A stretch of DNA of 64,000 nucleotides, from the NCBI GenBank assembly GCA_903835655.1, contig CAILNT010000074.1, forward strand, positions 16,965 through 80,964, given 5' to 3'. The number at the start of each line of letters is the position of its first letter. The stretch's first letter is position 1. Below are positions 7,736 to 17,611 of this stretch, one piece after another. The stretch is from an uncultured Pseudomonadota bacterium. Lineage in GTDB: Bacteria; Pseudomonadota; Gammaproteobacteria; Burkholderiales; Thiobacillaceae. The translations under genes and the position numbers were made by a program. The notes below the pieces were generated by a model that searched no databases, was not told the origin of the DNA, and saw only the letters and a program-made list of their open reading frames with translations.

Positions 7736-10700
7736 GTGACTTCCACGCCGAGTGCCCGCGTCGCCGACCGTTTCAAGTCGAATATCCGTCTCCTGCGCAC
7801 CGCCGGCGTGCTGCTCCTGTTCTGGCTGGGTTTCGCCTGGATGTACGCGCAGCAGCAGCATGATCGCGACAGCACCCAGGCGCTGTCCGAGGCTGGCCAG
7901 GATGCGCGCCGACACGCGGAATCCGTCGCCTTTGGCGTAGAGCGCACCCTGAGCCTGGTGCACGGCGTGTCGTCCCTGTTCGCGCGTCGCCTCATTATCG
8001 GCCAGGTTCTCAAGACCCATGGCACGGACCCCAGCGCGCATCTGGACAGCGCTCGGCTCCGGGCGCGCTGGGAGGCCGCGCCCGACCTGGCCGGCCTGAA
8101 CCAGGATCTGAAGCATGCCGCCCACGAGTTGGGCATGGTCAGCGCGCTCTACCTCCTGGATGCGCAAGGCAACTGCCTGGCCTCCAGCAACAGCAGCGAA
8201 AAAGTCAGTTTCGTCGGCACCAATTTCGCATTCCGGCCCTATTTCATGGAAGCGCTGACCGGCACCCCAGGCAAGGAATTCGCCATGGGCAAGATCAGCA
8301 AGGAACCCGGCCTGTACTTCTCCTTTCCAGTCTATCTCAACGGCAAGGTCGCCGGGGTGATGGTCACCAAGGTAAACCTGAATTTCCTAGGCCTCTGGCT
8401 GGACCTGGAACAGGCCCGGGTATTTCTCGTGGACCGCTACGACGTCGTCATCCTGGCGCGCGACAAAACCCAGGAAATGCATGCCCTGCCGGATGCGGCG
8501 ATCCATAGCCTGAACAACGAGGGCATACGCTCCCGCTACCAGAGGCCGGTGATTCCCGACCTCGGTCTGGAGCCCTGGGGCGAATCCTCGCACCCCGGCC
8601 TGATGCGCCTGGCCGGCAGCCCCATCCCGCACCTGCTGCTTTCCCGCCCCATTCCGGACCAGGAAGTCGGCGTGGCGCTGGTGCAAGCGGTTCCTGAACT
8701 GCTGGAACTGGACCACGAACGCGAACGCTTGTTCGCTTCGCTGTCGCTGGTCGGCGCCCTGCTGATCAGCCTGGTGACTGGAGCGCTGGCCTATCTGCGC
8801 AACATCCAGGAGGAAAGGAACAAGCTCGACGATCTGGCCCAGCACCTGGATCAGCGGGTGACGGATCGCACCGCCGCCCTGGAGGCCACCTTGCAACGCC
8901 AGCGCGAAACCGAGTACGCGATGGATCGGGTCGGCATCGCGATTCAGTGGGCCGATGCCGAGACCGGCGCCTTTCTTCACGTCAACGAGCGTGGCTGCGA
9001 GATGCTGGGCTACAGCTACGAAGAACTGCTGGCCTTGAAGGTAATGGACATCGATCCGAGCATTCCCAGGGACGGCTTCCACGAGTTCAACGCGCCCCTC
9101 GTCGCCCAGGGCAGTGGCCGCTTCGACACCCTGCACCGTGCCCGCGACGGCCACCTGATCCCGGTGGAGGTTTCCGCCTACTACACCCCCGACACACCGC
9201 AGGCGGCCGCGCATTTCGTCGCCTTCGTGACCGACATCAGCGCGCGCAAGCAAGCCGAGGCCGCACTGGAACAGGCAAAAATAGCCGCCGAGGCCAGCAG
9301 CCAGGCTAAGTCGAATTTCCTGGCCAACATGAGCCACGAGATCCGTACCCCCATGAACGCCATCATGGGCATGTCGGAACTGTGCATGGGGACCGACCTG
9401 AGTGCCGCGCAGCGCAATTATCTCGCCAAGATCAGGGGAGCCTCGGAATCGCTGCTCTATATCATCAACGATATCCTCGACTACTCGAAGATCGAAGCCG
9501 GCAAGCTGCGGATGGAAGCGGTGCCTTTCGAACTGGAAAGCGTGCTGGACAACCTCACCACGCTGCTGGGGCGCAAGGCCGAGGAACAAGGCATCGAACT
9601 GGCTTACGAGATCTCCCCGGAAATCCGCGACCTGCTGGTAGGCGACCCGGTGCGCCTGGGGCAGGTTCTGGTCAATCTGGTCGGCAACGCACTAAAATTC
9701 TCGGCCGGTGGCAATGTCATCGTCGCCATCCGGGTAGATGCGCGCGCACCGGGTGAAATCGAGTTGTGCGTCAGCGTCAGCGACGAGGGCATTGGTCTCA
9801 CGCCGGAACAACAGGGCGTGCTGTTCACCGCCTTCACCCAGGCCGACGCCTCCACCACCCGCCGCTATGGCGGTACCGGCTTGGGCCTGGCGATAAGCAA
9901 GCGCCTGGTGGAAATGATGCAAGGCCGCATCTGGGTGGCCAGCGAGTATGGCGTGGGCAGCACCTTCCAGTTCACCGTGCGCCTGGGAACTCAGGCGCGC
10001 GGCGCGCGGCGCGGCCTGGACGAGCTCGCCGCCAACCTGGCACCCTGGGCCGGCCGCCGGTTGTTGATCGTGGACGACAACGCCATCGCCCGGCGCGTAC
10101 TGCAAAGCCAGATCGCCCTGCTCGGACTGACCGCCGACACGGTCGCCTCGGGCGCGGATGCACTGGTCGCGGCGACCCGCGCCGATGCCGTGGATTATCT
10201 GGCCTGCCTGGTGGACTGGCGCATGCCCGACATGGACGGGCTGGAGGTCATCCGCCGCCTGCGCGACCACTATGCGGGACGCCCGGCGCCCTTGTTCATC
10301 CTGGTCACCGCCTACAGCCACGACGACGCCCTGCTCGACATCCGTACCCAGATCGACGGCTTCATGACCAAGCCTACTTGCGCCAAGAGTCTCTATGCGG
10401 AAATGGCCGCCCCGCTGGGCCTGCCTGAACTGGCGGGCCATGCCATGCTGGGGCGGCGCGCCGCCGACCGGGTCGGCATGGCCCCCTTCCGCGGCGCGGA
10501 CATCCTGCTGGTGGAAGACGTGCAGATCAACCAGGAAGTCCTGACCGATCTTCTGCACAACGCCGGCCTCAAGGTGCGCATCGCCAACAACGGCCTTGAA
10601 GCCTTGCAGGCCGTGGCGACCAAGGTCCCGGACTGCGTTCTCATGGACTGCCAGATGCCGGTGATGGATGGCTATGAAGCGACACGGAAACTACGCGAGA

Positions 10701-11254
10701 ACCCCCTCTATCGCGACCTGCCTATCATCGCCATCACCGCCAACGTCATGGCCAGCGACAGGGAGCGCGCCCAGGCTGCCGGCATGAACGCGCACATCGC
10801 CAAGCCGATCAATGTGCCAGAGTTATACGAGGTGCTCGGCACCTGGTTGAAACCACCGGCCACCGGCCAGAGCGTCGCGCCGACCTTCGCACCGGCGACT
10901 ATCCTGCCGCAACTGCCCGGCTTCGACACGACGCTGGGACTTGCCCGAACCGGAAAGCTGCCGCTATATCTGCGCATGCTGGCGAAATTCCGCGACAACC
11001 AGACACGCAGTTTCGCCGCCGATTTTCGCCGCGCCCTGGCGGAGGACGACTGGGTGCTGGCGACGCGCCAGGCGCACTCGCTGAAAGGCGTGGCGCGTAC
11101 TCTGGGAGCGGAAGCCCTCGGGCAGGCGGCCCAAACGCTGGAAGAAGCCTGCAAGCAGCGCGACGCCTCGCTGCTGGAGCCCGATCTGACCGCGCTGGCG
11201 CTGCTACTGGAGCAGGTAGGCGCGAGCCTGGCCGCCTGCAAGGCCCTGACCTAG
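7736..11254 (+). CDS. Hybrid sensor histidine kinase with two receivers and an Hpt domain
   Basis: This BarA-like phosphorelay kinase has about 1172 residues. I use the GTG at 7736 because it has a GAGGAG ribosome-binding site, and because more upstream starts would run antisense into coq7. Domain order: TM1 near residues 20-40; a periplasmic Cache-like sensor; TM2 near 335-355; a PAS domain with its C-terminal extension; HisKA with phospho-acceptor His534 (NMSHEIRTP); HATPase; receiver 1 with Asp827; receiver 2 with Asp971; and Hpt with His1114 (QAHSLKG). No cognate response regulator is adjacent, so its output is unknown. Confidence 0.93.
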   Translation: MTSTPSARVADRFKSNIRLLRTAGVLLLFWLGFAWMYAQQQHDRDSTQALSEAGQDARRHAESVAFGVERTLSLVHGVSSLFARRLIIGQVLKTHGTDPSAHLDSARLRARWEAAPDLAGLNQDLKHAAHELGMVSALYLLDAQGNCLASSNSSEKVSFVGTNFAFRPYFMEALTGTPGKEFAMGKISKEPGLYFSFPVYLNGKVAGVMVTKVNLNFLGLWLDLEQARVFLVDRYDVVILARDKTQEMHALPDAAIHSLNNEGIRSRYQRPVIPDLGLEPWGESSHPGLMRLAGSPIPHLLLSRPIPDQEVGVALVQAVPELLELDHERERLFASLSLVGALLISLVTGALAYLRNIQEERNKLDDLAQHLDQRVTDRTAALEATLQRQRETEYAMDRVGIAIQWADAETGAFLHVNERGCEMLGYSYEELLALKVMDIDPSIPRDGFHEFNAPLVAQGSGRFDTLHRARDGHLIPVEVSAYYTPDTPQAAAHFVAFVTDISARKQAEAALEQAKIAAEASSQAKSNFLANMSHEIRTPMNAIMGMSELCMGTDLSAAQRNYLAKIRGASESLLYIINDILDYSKIEAGKLRMEAVPFELESVLDNLTTLLGRKAEEQGIELAYEISPEIRDLLVGDPVRLGQVLVNLVGNALKFSAGGNVIVAIRVDARAPGEIELCVSVSDEGIGLTPEQQGVLFTAFTQADASTTRRYGGTGLGLAISKRLVEMMQGRIWVASEYGVGSTFQFTVRLGTQARGARRGLDELAANLAPWAGRRLLIVDDNAIARRVLQSQIALLGLTADTVASGADALVAATRADAVDYLACLVDWRMPDMDGLEVIRRLRDHYAGRPAPLFILVTAYSHDDALLDIRTQIDGFMTKPTCAKSLYAEMAAPLGLPELAGHAMLGRRAADRVGMAPFRGADILLVEDVQINQEVLTDLLHNAGLKVRIANNGLEALQAVATKVPDCVLMDCQMPVMDGYEATRKLRENPLYRDLPIIAITANVMASDRERAQAAGMNAHIAKPINVPELYEVLGTWLKPPATGQSVAPTFAPATILPQLPGFDTTLGLARTGKLPLYLRMLAKFRDNQTRSFAADFRRALAEDDWVLATRQAHSLKGVARTLGAEALGQAAQTLEEACKQRDASLLEPDLTALALLLEQVGASLAACKALT

Positions 11255-11389
11255 TGGCCAACACGCACCCTCGGTCGTCAGGGTGACCAGCAGATTCCCG
11301 TAACCGCGTCCAGGAGTTCGGTTACCCTACTGCCCGCCCCGATCATGGGTCGTATCGGAGCACTTTCAACGTTTGGAGGAGTAAAAACC

Positions 11390-12172
11390 ATGCGCAACAT
11401 CGTATTCCGCAGCCTGCTGTCCATCGTCGCCGGCCTGTCTTCGTTCGCAGCCCTGGCTGCCCCTGACAATGCCCCCACCGCCACGGTCAACCCCTATATG
11501 CGGATGGTTCCGGCTCCCAGCGCGCCACTGCTGACCTTGCCCAGCTTGCCCGACCTGAGCGCGTTGACCAACAACCTGCCCCTGGCCGGTATGCCGATAC
11601 CCTTCATCGGCACCCTGAATGCGACCCCGACCAAGCCTTACACCATGCGCCCCGGCATTCCGCAGCAGACCAAACGGCAGATGATGCAGATGATGATGCC
11701 CATCATGAGCAACGTGATGCGCATGTCCATGCCAGACGCAATGAGCTGGTTCGCGCACAAGGTCAAGGTCAAGAAAGGGATCGCCTTTGACGACGTGGTG
11801 GAGTCCATGAACCTGCGCGCCAACAAGCTCAACTTCAAATATGTCGGCAGCAACCTGATGTGGAAGGACTTCCGCGCAGTGCTGAATGACAACGATGCCC
11901 CGCGGATCGAGGTGCACAGCTACTGCGACATCGCCGTCGGCCGCGACTTGCTCAAGCTCAGCCCGGAATTCCTGGTGTTCCTGCCCTGCCGCATCGGCGT
12001 CATGGAAGATGCCAACAAGGATATCTGGGTGATGATGCTCGACTGGAACCTCGACTGGGTGGGCGGCTACGAAAACCAGATGGGCATCTCCCCGGAACTG
12101 TCTCGTGGCGCCATCGATATCCGCAACAAGATGGAAGAAATCATGATGGCCGGGGCGAATGGAGATCTGTAA
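11390..12172 (+). CDS. Exported DUF302-type protein
   Basis: This 260-residue protein has a signal peptide (RSLLSIVAGLSSFAALAAP) and a GGAGGA ribosome-binding site 9 bases before the ATG at 11390. A proline-rich linker starts with NPYMRMVPAPSAP, followed by a very methionine-rich helix (residues ~105-125). The C-terminal half resembles DUF302 (FLPCRIGVMEDANKDIWVMMLDW), a domain linked in other proteins to periplasmic small-molecule or metal binding. The methionines could bind copper, but that is a guess. The NPYM linker recalls the NPYL repeats of the protein at 45949-47040. Confidence 0.75.
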   Translation: MRNIVFRSLLSIVAGLSSFAALAAPDNAPTATVNPYMRMVPAPSAPLLTLPSLPDLSALTNNLPLAGMPIPFIGTLNATPTKPYTMRPGIPQQTKRQMMQMMMPIMSNVMRMSMPDAMSWFAHKVKVKKGIAFDDVVESMNLRANKLNFKYVGSNLMWKDFRAVLNDNDAPRIEVHSYCDIAVGRDLLKLSPEFLVFLPCRIGVMEDANKDIWVMMLDWNLDWVGGYENQMGISPELSRGAIDIRNKMEEIMMAGANGDL

Positions 12173-12192
12173 GGTCGTGACGGACGCCTGAG

Positions 12193-13077
12193 GTGAAGGC
12201 CAGCCCGAATCCGGTGAACGCGGGCCACTACGAGAATTTTCCGGTGGCCTCGATCATCCTGCCGCGCCGACTGCGCTCAGCCGTGCGGGCGATCTACGCC
12301 TTCGCCCGCACGGCCGACGATTTCGCCGACGAAGGCGACGCGCCGCCCGAGGCACGCCTGGCGCTACTCGCCGAGTATCACTCGCATCTGCATGCGCTGG
12401 AACGCGGGGATGCGGTGGATCACCCGATCTTCCGCGACCTGGCCTCGCCTATCCGCGAACACGCCCTGCCCTACGCGCTCTTCCACGATCTGCTCCGCGC
12501 TTTCGAGCAGGACGTGGTGAAGTCCCGCTACGCCCATTTCGGCGAAGTGATGGAGTACTGCAAGCGCTCCGCCAACCCGATCGGCCGCCTGCTGCTCCAC
12601 CTCTATCGCGACCACGATGAGAAACACCTGGCCTGGTCGGACGGCATTTGCTCATCGCTACAGTTGATCAACTTCCTCCAGGATGTCGCGCAGGACTGGA
12701 ACAAGGGACGTGTCTACCTGGCGCAGGACGAGATGGCGAAATACGGCGTCACGGAACGTCAGATCGCCGAAGGCCGCGTCGATGGCCTCTGGCAGATATT
12801 CATGAAAAACCAGATCGAACGTGCCCGCCGCATGCTGCAAGCCGGCGCGCCTCTGGGGACCGCCTTGCCAGGCCGTCTGGGCCTGGAAATGCGCCTGATC
12901 ATCCAGGGAGGCGCTGCCATCCTGGAAAAGCTGCATGCGACCCAGGGGGATGTCTTTCGCCAGCGCCCGATACTGACCTGGCGCGATGCCCCGATTCTAC
13001 TCTGGCGCGCAGCGTACACGCGCAAGCGCAAGCCGGCGGGGCGATGCAGCAGCGGTAGTTGCGGGACGAAACGGTGA
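12193..13077 (+). CDS. hpnC: Squalene synthesis protein HpnC
   Basis: This 294-residue member of the squalene/phytoene synthase superfamily acts second in the three-step HpnD-HpnC-HpnE route from farnesyl diphosphate to squalene, converting presqualene diphosphate to hydroxysqualene. The two aspartate-rich motifs are ADDFADEGD (residues ~37-45) and FLQDVAQDWNKGRVYL (~160-175). The start is GTG. It is followed by hpnD and hpnE in the same direction, forming a complete squalene operon. No squalene-hopene cyclase is in the window. Confidence 0.93.
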   Translation: MKASPNPVNAGHYENFPVASIILPRRLRSAVRAIYAFARTADDFADEGDAPPEARLALLAEYHSHLHALERGDAVDHPIFRDLASPIREHALPYALFHDLLRAFEQDVVKSRYAHFGEVMEYCKRSANPIGRLLLHLYRDHDEKHLAWSDGICSSLQLINFLQDVAQDWNKGRVYLAQDEMAKYGVTERQIAEGRVDGLWQIFMKNQIERARRMLQAGAPLGTALPGRLGLEMRLIIQGGAAILEKLHATQGDVFRQRPILTWRDAPILLWRAAYTRKRKPAGRCSSGSCGTKR

Positions 13078-13144
13078 CCCTGGCGACCCGCTTCCGCCTT
13101 TGCTCCCCCTTTACCCAAGGGGGGAATACCCCGCCCGATCAGGC

Positions 13145-14005
13145 ATGACGCAGGCTGAACCCATGGCCCCCCCCGCCGCCCACGCCTACTGCCAGGAAAA
13201 GGCCGCAGCCAGCGGTTCCAGTTTTTATTACAGCTTCCGCTTCCTCACGCCAGAGCGGCGGCGTGCGATCACCGCCTTCTATGCATTCTGCCGCGAAGTG
13301 GACGACATCGCCGACGAGTGCCGCGACGCGGCACTGGCCAGGACCAAGCTGGCCTGGTGGCGCGACGAGGTGGCGCGCCTCTACACCGGCACACCTACGC
13401 ACCCGGTCATGCTCGCTCTGCGCGAAGCAGTGGAACCCTTCCACCTGCCACAGGAAGCCTTCGAGCAGATCATCGAGGGCATGGAAATGGATCTGGAACG
13501 GGTGCGTTACGCCGATTTCGCGGCGCTGCGCCTCTATTGCCACCGCGTCGCCGGGGTAGTGGGCGAAGTGGCGGCACAGATCTTTGGCATCGGCGACCGG
13601 GCCACCCTCAAGTACGCCAACAAACTGGGGCTGGCCTTTCAGCTCACCAACATCCTGCGCGATGTCGGCGAAGATGCCCGACGCAACCGCATCTACCTGC
13701 CGCGGGAGGAACTGGCCCGGTTCAATGTTTCCGAGGACGACCTGCTGCACGCGCGCATGAGCGAGAACTTCCGCGACCTCATGGAATTCCAGTACCAACG
13801 CGCGGAACAGACCTACGCGGAAGCGCTTGCCCTGCTGCCGGTGGCCGAGCGCAAGACACAACTACCCGGCCTGATCATGGCCGCGATTTATCGCGCCCTG
13901 CTCCAGGAGATACGCCGCGATGATTTCCGGGTACTCGACCGGCGCCTGTCGCTGACGCCACTGCGTAAACTCTGGCTGGCCTGGGTAACGTGGATCAAGG
14001 GGTAA
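13145..14005 (+). CDS. hpnD: Presqualene diphosphate synthase HpnD
   Basis: This 286-residue trans-isoprenyl diphosphate synthase condenses two farnesyl diphosphates to presqualene diphosphate. The first motif is REVDDIADECRD (residues ~50-61); the second is QLTNILRDVGEDARRNRIYLP. The ATG at 13145 is chosen because it gives the normal family length; the frame is open further upstream but would overlap hpnC. Its 3' end overlaps hpnE by 16 bases, a sign of one transcript. Confidence 0.93.
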   Translation: MTQAEPMAPPAAHAYCQEKAAASGSSFYYSFRFLTPERRRAITAFYAFCREVDDIADECRDAALARTKLAWWRDEVARLYTGTPTHPVMLALREAVEPFHLPQEAFEQIIEGMEMDLERVRYADFAALRLYCHRVAGVVGEVAAQIFGIGDRATLKYANKLGLAFQLTNILRDVGEDARRNRIYLPREELARFNVSEDDLLHARMSENFRDLMEFQYQRAEQTYAEALALLPVAERKTQLPGLIMAAIYRALLQEIRRDDFRVLDRRLSLTPLRKLWLAWVTWIKG

Positions 14006-15288
14006 TACCCACTGGGACCGTCGCTGTCATCGGCGGCGGCTGGGCGGGCATCGCCTGCGCCGTGGAACTGGCCGACGCGGGGCGCCCGGTGACCCTCTTT
14101 GAAGCGGCGAAGCGACTCGGCGGCCGCGCGCGCGGCGTGGACTGGAATGGCATCCGCATCGACAACGGCCAGCACCTGATGATCGGCGCCTATGGCGCCA
14201 CCCAAGCCCTGCTGCACCGCCTGGGCACGACGCATCTGCTGGAGCGGCGGCGGCTGGATTTTCGCCTGCCCGGATTCCGCCTGGCGCTGCCCAATCTGCC
14301 CGCCCCACTGCATCTGGCCGGTGGCCTGCTGCTGGCCCGGGGCCTTACTCTCGCGCAGAAGTGGGCCGCGGCGCGTTTCATGCGGACCTTGAAGGCCAGG
14401 CATTTTCGCCTGCCCGAAGACATCCCCGCGGCAGATCTGCTGCGCCAACAGCAGCAACCGGCGCCGCTGATCGCCCGGCTCTGGGCACCGATCTGCATCG
14501 CCGCACTGAACACACCGCTCGAAACCGCTTCCGCGCAGGTCTTCTGCAACGTGCTGCGCGACAGCCTGGCGGGGCGGCGCGCGGACAGCGACCTGCTGTT
14601 CAATCGCTGCGATCTGTCGACGCTGCTCGCCGGGGCCTCAATAAAGCACCCCGGCATCGACTTCAGGCTGGGCGAGAAGATCGGCCGCATCGAACCGAGG
14701 CGTAACGGTTTTCACCTTTCCGGCCCGCAGGTGGAAGCCGGGCAGGTGGTCCTGGCCGTGCATCCCGTCCGTCTGCCCACCCTGCTCGCCGAACTGCCGG
14801 AAATGGCGGCCGTCGCCGACGCGGTCGCGACCTTCACCTGGCAACCCATCCTCACTTTGTGGCTGCATTTTGTGGCACCCGTGGTTTTTCCCTTTCCCAT
14901 GCTGGGACTGGGCGAAGGCCAGGCGCCCTGGGCATTCGAGCGCAACGACCTCGCCCCTGGCCTCGTCGCCATCGTCATGAGCGCCGAGGGCCCGCACCTG
15001 CGGCTGCCGGCGGCACAGTTGCGCGATGTAACCCTGGCCCTGCTGGCGCGCGCGCTCGGCCCCCTGCCGGCCCTGCTGGACTGGAAGACCATCACGGAAA
15101 AACGCGCCACCTGGAGTTGCGTGCCCGGCCTACCTCGCCCCGGCAACGTCACCCCCATGCCCGGCCTCTTTCTGGCCGGGGACTACACCGCCGACTTCGA
15201 CACCACGAACGGGTACCCCGCCACCCTCGAAGGCGCGGTGCGCAGTGGCGTAAAATGCGCGCACCTGATCTTGAGCGGTCAGGGCTGA
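13990..15288 (+). CDS. hpnE: Hydroxysqualene dehydroxylase HpnE
   Basis: This 432-residue FAD-dependent amine-oxidase-fold protein reduces hydroxysqualene to squalene. The dinucleotide-binding motif VAVIGGGWAGIACAVELADAG is at residues ~11-31, and the C-terminal FAD contact region (GLFLAGDYTADFDTTNGYPATLEGAVRSG) is intact. The GTG start lies inside the end of hpnD. With hpnC and hpnD it makes the full HpnCDE pathway for hopanoid or related triterpenoid precursors. Confidence 0.93.
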   Translation: MDQGVIPTGTVAVIGGGWAGIACAVELADAGRPVTLFEAAKRLGGRARGVDWNGIRIDNGQHLMIGAYGATQALLHRLGTTHLLERRRLDFRLPGFRLALPNLPAPLHLAGGLLLARGLTLAQKWAAARFMRTLKARHFRLPEDIPAADLLRQQQQPAPLIARLWAPICIAALNTPLETASAQVFCNVLRDSLAGRRADSDLLFNRCDLSTLLAGASIKHPGIDFRLGEKIGRIEPRRNGFHLSGPQVEAGQVVLAVHPVRLPTLLAELPEMAAVADAVATFTWQPILTLWLHFVAPVVFPFPMLGLGEGQAPWAFERNDLAPGLVAIVMSAEGPHLRLPAAQLRDVTLALLARALGPLPALLDWKTITEKRATWSCVPGLPRPGNVTPMPGLFLAGDYTADFDTTNGYPATLEGAVRSGVKCAHLILSGQG

Positions 15289-15329
15289 GCCCCTACCACT
15301 CGCTATTCGCCATCCTCGACCCGATCCTC

Positions 15330-16052
15330 ATGCCCCCAGACCTTTTGAACAAACGCGTCCTCCTCGTAACTGGTGCCGGCAGCGGCCTCGGCCGCGCGGC
15401 GGCACTGGCTTTCGCCCGCCACGGCGCCACCGTGATCCTTCTGGGACGCACTGTAGGCAAGCTGGAAGGCCTCTACGACGACATCGTCGCGGCTGGCGGA
15501 GCGCAGCCAGCCATCTTTCCGGTGGATCTGTCCGCCGCCACCGATGACAACTTTGATGCCATAGCCCAAGCCATCACCCATCAGCTCGGTCGCCTCGACG
15601 GCATCCTGCATTGCGCAACGGAATTCGATCGGCTCTCGCCTCTGGAACAAGAATGTCTGGAAGAATGGCTACGCCTGTTCCGGGTCAACGCCGCCGTTCC
15701 CGCCGCGATCAACCGCAGTTGCAGCGCCCTGCTTGCCGCCTCCGCGGCCTCCGTGGTCCTGGTGGGAGAGAGCCACGGCCATGCGCCGGTCGCCTACTGG
15801 GGCGGCTATGCCGTGTCCAAGGCGGCACTGGAGGCCTACTTCAAGGTGCAGGCCGACGAATGGTCGGATGCGCCCATGCGCATCAACCTGTACACGCCCG
15901 GCCCGATGCATTCCCCGCTGCGCATGAAGACTCACCCAGGTGAGGACAAGTCCCTTCTACCCACCTGCGAGGATATCGCCGCGCGTCTGGTCTGGCTGAT
16001 GGGCCCGGAGAGCCGGGAAATACGTGGGCAGTCCATCGCCGGGCCCGCATGA
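15330..16052 (+). CDS. YciK-like short-chain dehydrogenase
   Basis: This 240-residue SDR has the NAD(P)-binding motif TGAGSGLGRAAA (residues ~15-26) and the catalytic YAVSK (residues ~162-166) with the upstream serine in VGESHG. LLNKRVLLVTGAG and TVILLGR, and overall length, match the YciK family of unknown substrate. The ATG at 15330 begins after the hpnE stop; the reading frame itself is open much further upstream, but that is a shadow of hpnE. It may be cotranscribed with the squalene genes by position only. Confidence 0.85.
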   Translation: MPPDLLNKRVLLVTGAGSGLGRAAALAFARHGATVILLGRTVGKLEGLYDDIVAAGGAQPAIFPVDLSAATDDNFDAIAQAITHQLGRLDGILHCATEFDRLSPLEQECLEEWLRLFRVNAAVPAAINRSCSALLAASAASVVLVGESHGHAPVAYWGGYAVSKAALEAYFKVQADEWSDAPMRINLYTPGPMHSPLRMKTHPGEDKSLLPTCEDIAARLVWLMGPESREIRGQSIAGPA

Positions 16053-16293
16053 TGCCGGAAGCCCACCGTGCCGGCGCCCCCCAGCCCGGCGTAAGCACCA
16101 CGTATCAATCATCGCTTCCTTATCGACTCGATTGCGAGTACGCTGCACGCGCAGTCATTTCAAGTTGTGTAGTTACAGTTCCGCAGTCGTGACCCTAATC
16201 GGTCGCAGTGCTTCAGTACCCTCCTACAGTCCTTGATGTCGCCGCACCCCACCGGGCGTGAGTTCGGATTTATTTATTTGAAAAGGAATGTAG
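16053..16293 (+). promoter_or_regulatory. Leader region of the cold-shock gene
   Basis: This 241-base stretch has no plausible gene and lies between the SDR and the cold-shock protein. Long structured leaders are usual for csp mRNAs and control temperature-dependent translation. The last part is AT-rich (TTTATTTATTTGAAAAGGA) and carries the ribosome-binding site. I cannot place the promoter or name a structure. Confidence 0.4.
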
Positions 16294-16497
16294 ATGTCTA
16301 CCGGTACTGTTAAATGGTTCAACGATGCCAAAGGCTTTGGCTTTATCACTCCTGACGAAGGTGGCGACGACCTGTTCGCCCACTTCTCCGAAATCCAGGA
16401 CAGCGGCTTCAAGTCCTTGACCGAAGGCCAGAAGGTCAATTACGAAGTCAAGACCGGCCCCAAGGGCAAGCTCGCGGCGTCCATCAAGCCCGTGTAA
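16294..16497 (+). CDS. Cold-shock protein, CspA family
   Basis: This 67-residue single cold-shock domain protein contains both RNA-binding motifs: KGFGFIT (RNP1) and DLFAHFS (RNP2). It binds single-stranded RNA or DNA and acts as an RNA chaperone. An AAGGA ribosome-binding site lies ahead of the ATG, and a strong intrinsic terminator follows. Which csp paralogue this is cannot be said. Confidence 0.96.
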   Translation: MSTGTVKWFNDAKGFGFITPDEGGDDLFAHFSEIQDSGFKSLTEGQKVNYEVKTGPKGKLAASIKPV

Positions 16498-16517
16498 GCA
16501 AGCTGTCTCGTTGAAAG

Positions 16518-16543
16518 AAGGCCGGTCGATCCGGCCTTTTTCT
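16518..16543 (+). terminator. Intrinsic terminator of the csp gene
   Basis: An 8-bp perfect stem (AAGGCCGG/CCGGCCTT) with a 5-base loop is followed by a run of Ts. It lies 20 bases after the csp stop codon. Confidence 0.9.
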
Positions 16544-16605
16544 ATTGCAGCGCTATTATTTCGACAACCAGTAGGTTGGGGAGGGTGACATGTGCAACAT
16601 CACTT

Positions 16606-16806
16606 TCATCGTAACGGGTAGTGCTGTATCTCAGCAGATAGCGCGTTGAGATTTTTCCCGATCTCGATGTTGGCTGCGTGATGGAGGCCTGACTCCTCCT
16701 GGAACCGTGCTTCCAGACTGTTCAGGTGTTGTGTGGTTGCCGGGTCATGCGTGGCGCAGCCGGCCATGGCCAGTAGCGCGACAAGGGTAAAAATGCGAGG
16801 GTTCAT
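16606..16806 (-). CDS. Small lipoprotein of unknown function
   Basis: This 66-residue protein has a lipoprotein signal peptide with lipobox LAMAGC (Cys17). The short mature part is helical, rich in Glu/Gln/His and probably forms a coiled coil (LNSLEARFQEESGL). It lies just downstream of the OmpA-domain lipoprotein in the same direction and may be cotranscribed. I do not recognise the family. Confidence 0.6.
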   Translation of the reverse strand: MNPRIFTLVALLAMAGCATHDPATTQHLNSLEARFQEESGLHHAANIEIGKNLNALSAEIQHYPLR

Positions 16807-16832
16807 GAAGGCTCCAAGTCAGTGGATACTTT

Positions 16833-17531
16833 TTACCGGCTCCCAGCTTCGGGTTTCCAAGGTGTCAGGACGATTTCCACACGACGGTTGCGTTGCCGGT
16901 CCACCTGCTTGTCATTTGGAGCAACAGGTCGATATTCAGAGAATCCAACAACTTCCATTCTGGCAGGATCAATGTGCTGGTGAAATTGAAAGTAGCGGAC
17001 AACGCTGGAAGCACGGGCGCCGGATAGCTCCCAATTAGAGAAATACTTTTTCTTGAGGTCAGGGCCGATAGGCACATCATCCGTATGACCCTCCACTCGT
17101 ATGGTTTCTTTGGCATTTGCGATCACCCCTGCCACCTTGCCCAGTACCCCGAGGCCACCCGGCAGGATGTCTGCACTCCCCGACTTGAACAGAATTCTGT
17201 CCATCACCCGCACAGACAGCTGGGAGCGCAGGCGTTCGATCTCCACATCCTTCGCTCCGATCTCATTCTTGAGTTGTTCGCGCAGTTGCTGTTCCATAGA
17301 CTTCAAGTCCAGTATCTGCTGCACACCCACCTCGACATCCTTCAAGAATGAAGTGTGTGCTTCCTTACCTGCCTCTTTGCAGGCATCCAGATCGGCCATG
17401 GATTTTTCCCGCATGGACGCAAGATCAGTCCTGCAGGAGGCCGCTTCAACAGCCTTCTCATCCACAGCACGTTGCGTCGCGCAGCCCGCTAATGATAGCA
17501 GTACGGCCAAGGCAAAACCTACTTGTTTCAT
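16833..17531 (-). CDS. OmpA-domain lipoprotein
   Basis: This 232-residue protein has a signal peptide and lipobox (SLAGC, Cys17) and a coiled-coil segment (residues ~65-105, EQQLREQLKNEIGAKDVEIERLRSQ). A C-terminal OmpA peptidoglycan-binding domain follows (VEGHTDDVPIG, then SGARASSVVRYF and RQRNRRVEIVL). The layout resembles MotB/Pal-type envelope tethers without a transmembrane stator part. It likely links the outer membrane to peptidoglycan. It is grouped with a second OmpA/Pal lipoprotein and a small lipoprotein. Confidence 0.85.
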   Translation of the reverse strand: MKQVGFALAVLLSLAGCATQRAVDEKAVEAASCRTDLASMREKSMADLDACKEAGKEAHTSFLKDVEVGVQQILDLKSMEQQLREQLKNEIGAKDVEIERLRSQLSVRVMDRILFKSGSADILPGGLGVLGKVAGVIANAKETIRVEGHTDDVPIGPDLKKKYFSNWELSGARASSVVRYFQFHQHIDPARMEVVGFSEYRPVAPNDKQVDRQRNRRVEIVLTPWKPEAGSR

Positions 17532-17611
17532 AACATTACTCCGGAAGGCTCAGATCCGCAGTCACTGAAGACATGGGAACGGTAACCGGCTTAATTAGAT
17601 AACCCATTAGA

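Noticed and set aside
14859..15329. Upstream extension of the YciK-like SDR
   Set aside because: This is the hpnE coding region in another frame; the SDR begins with its Rossmann motif shortly after ATG 15330.
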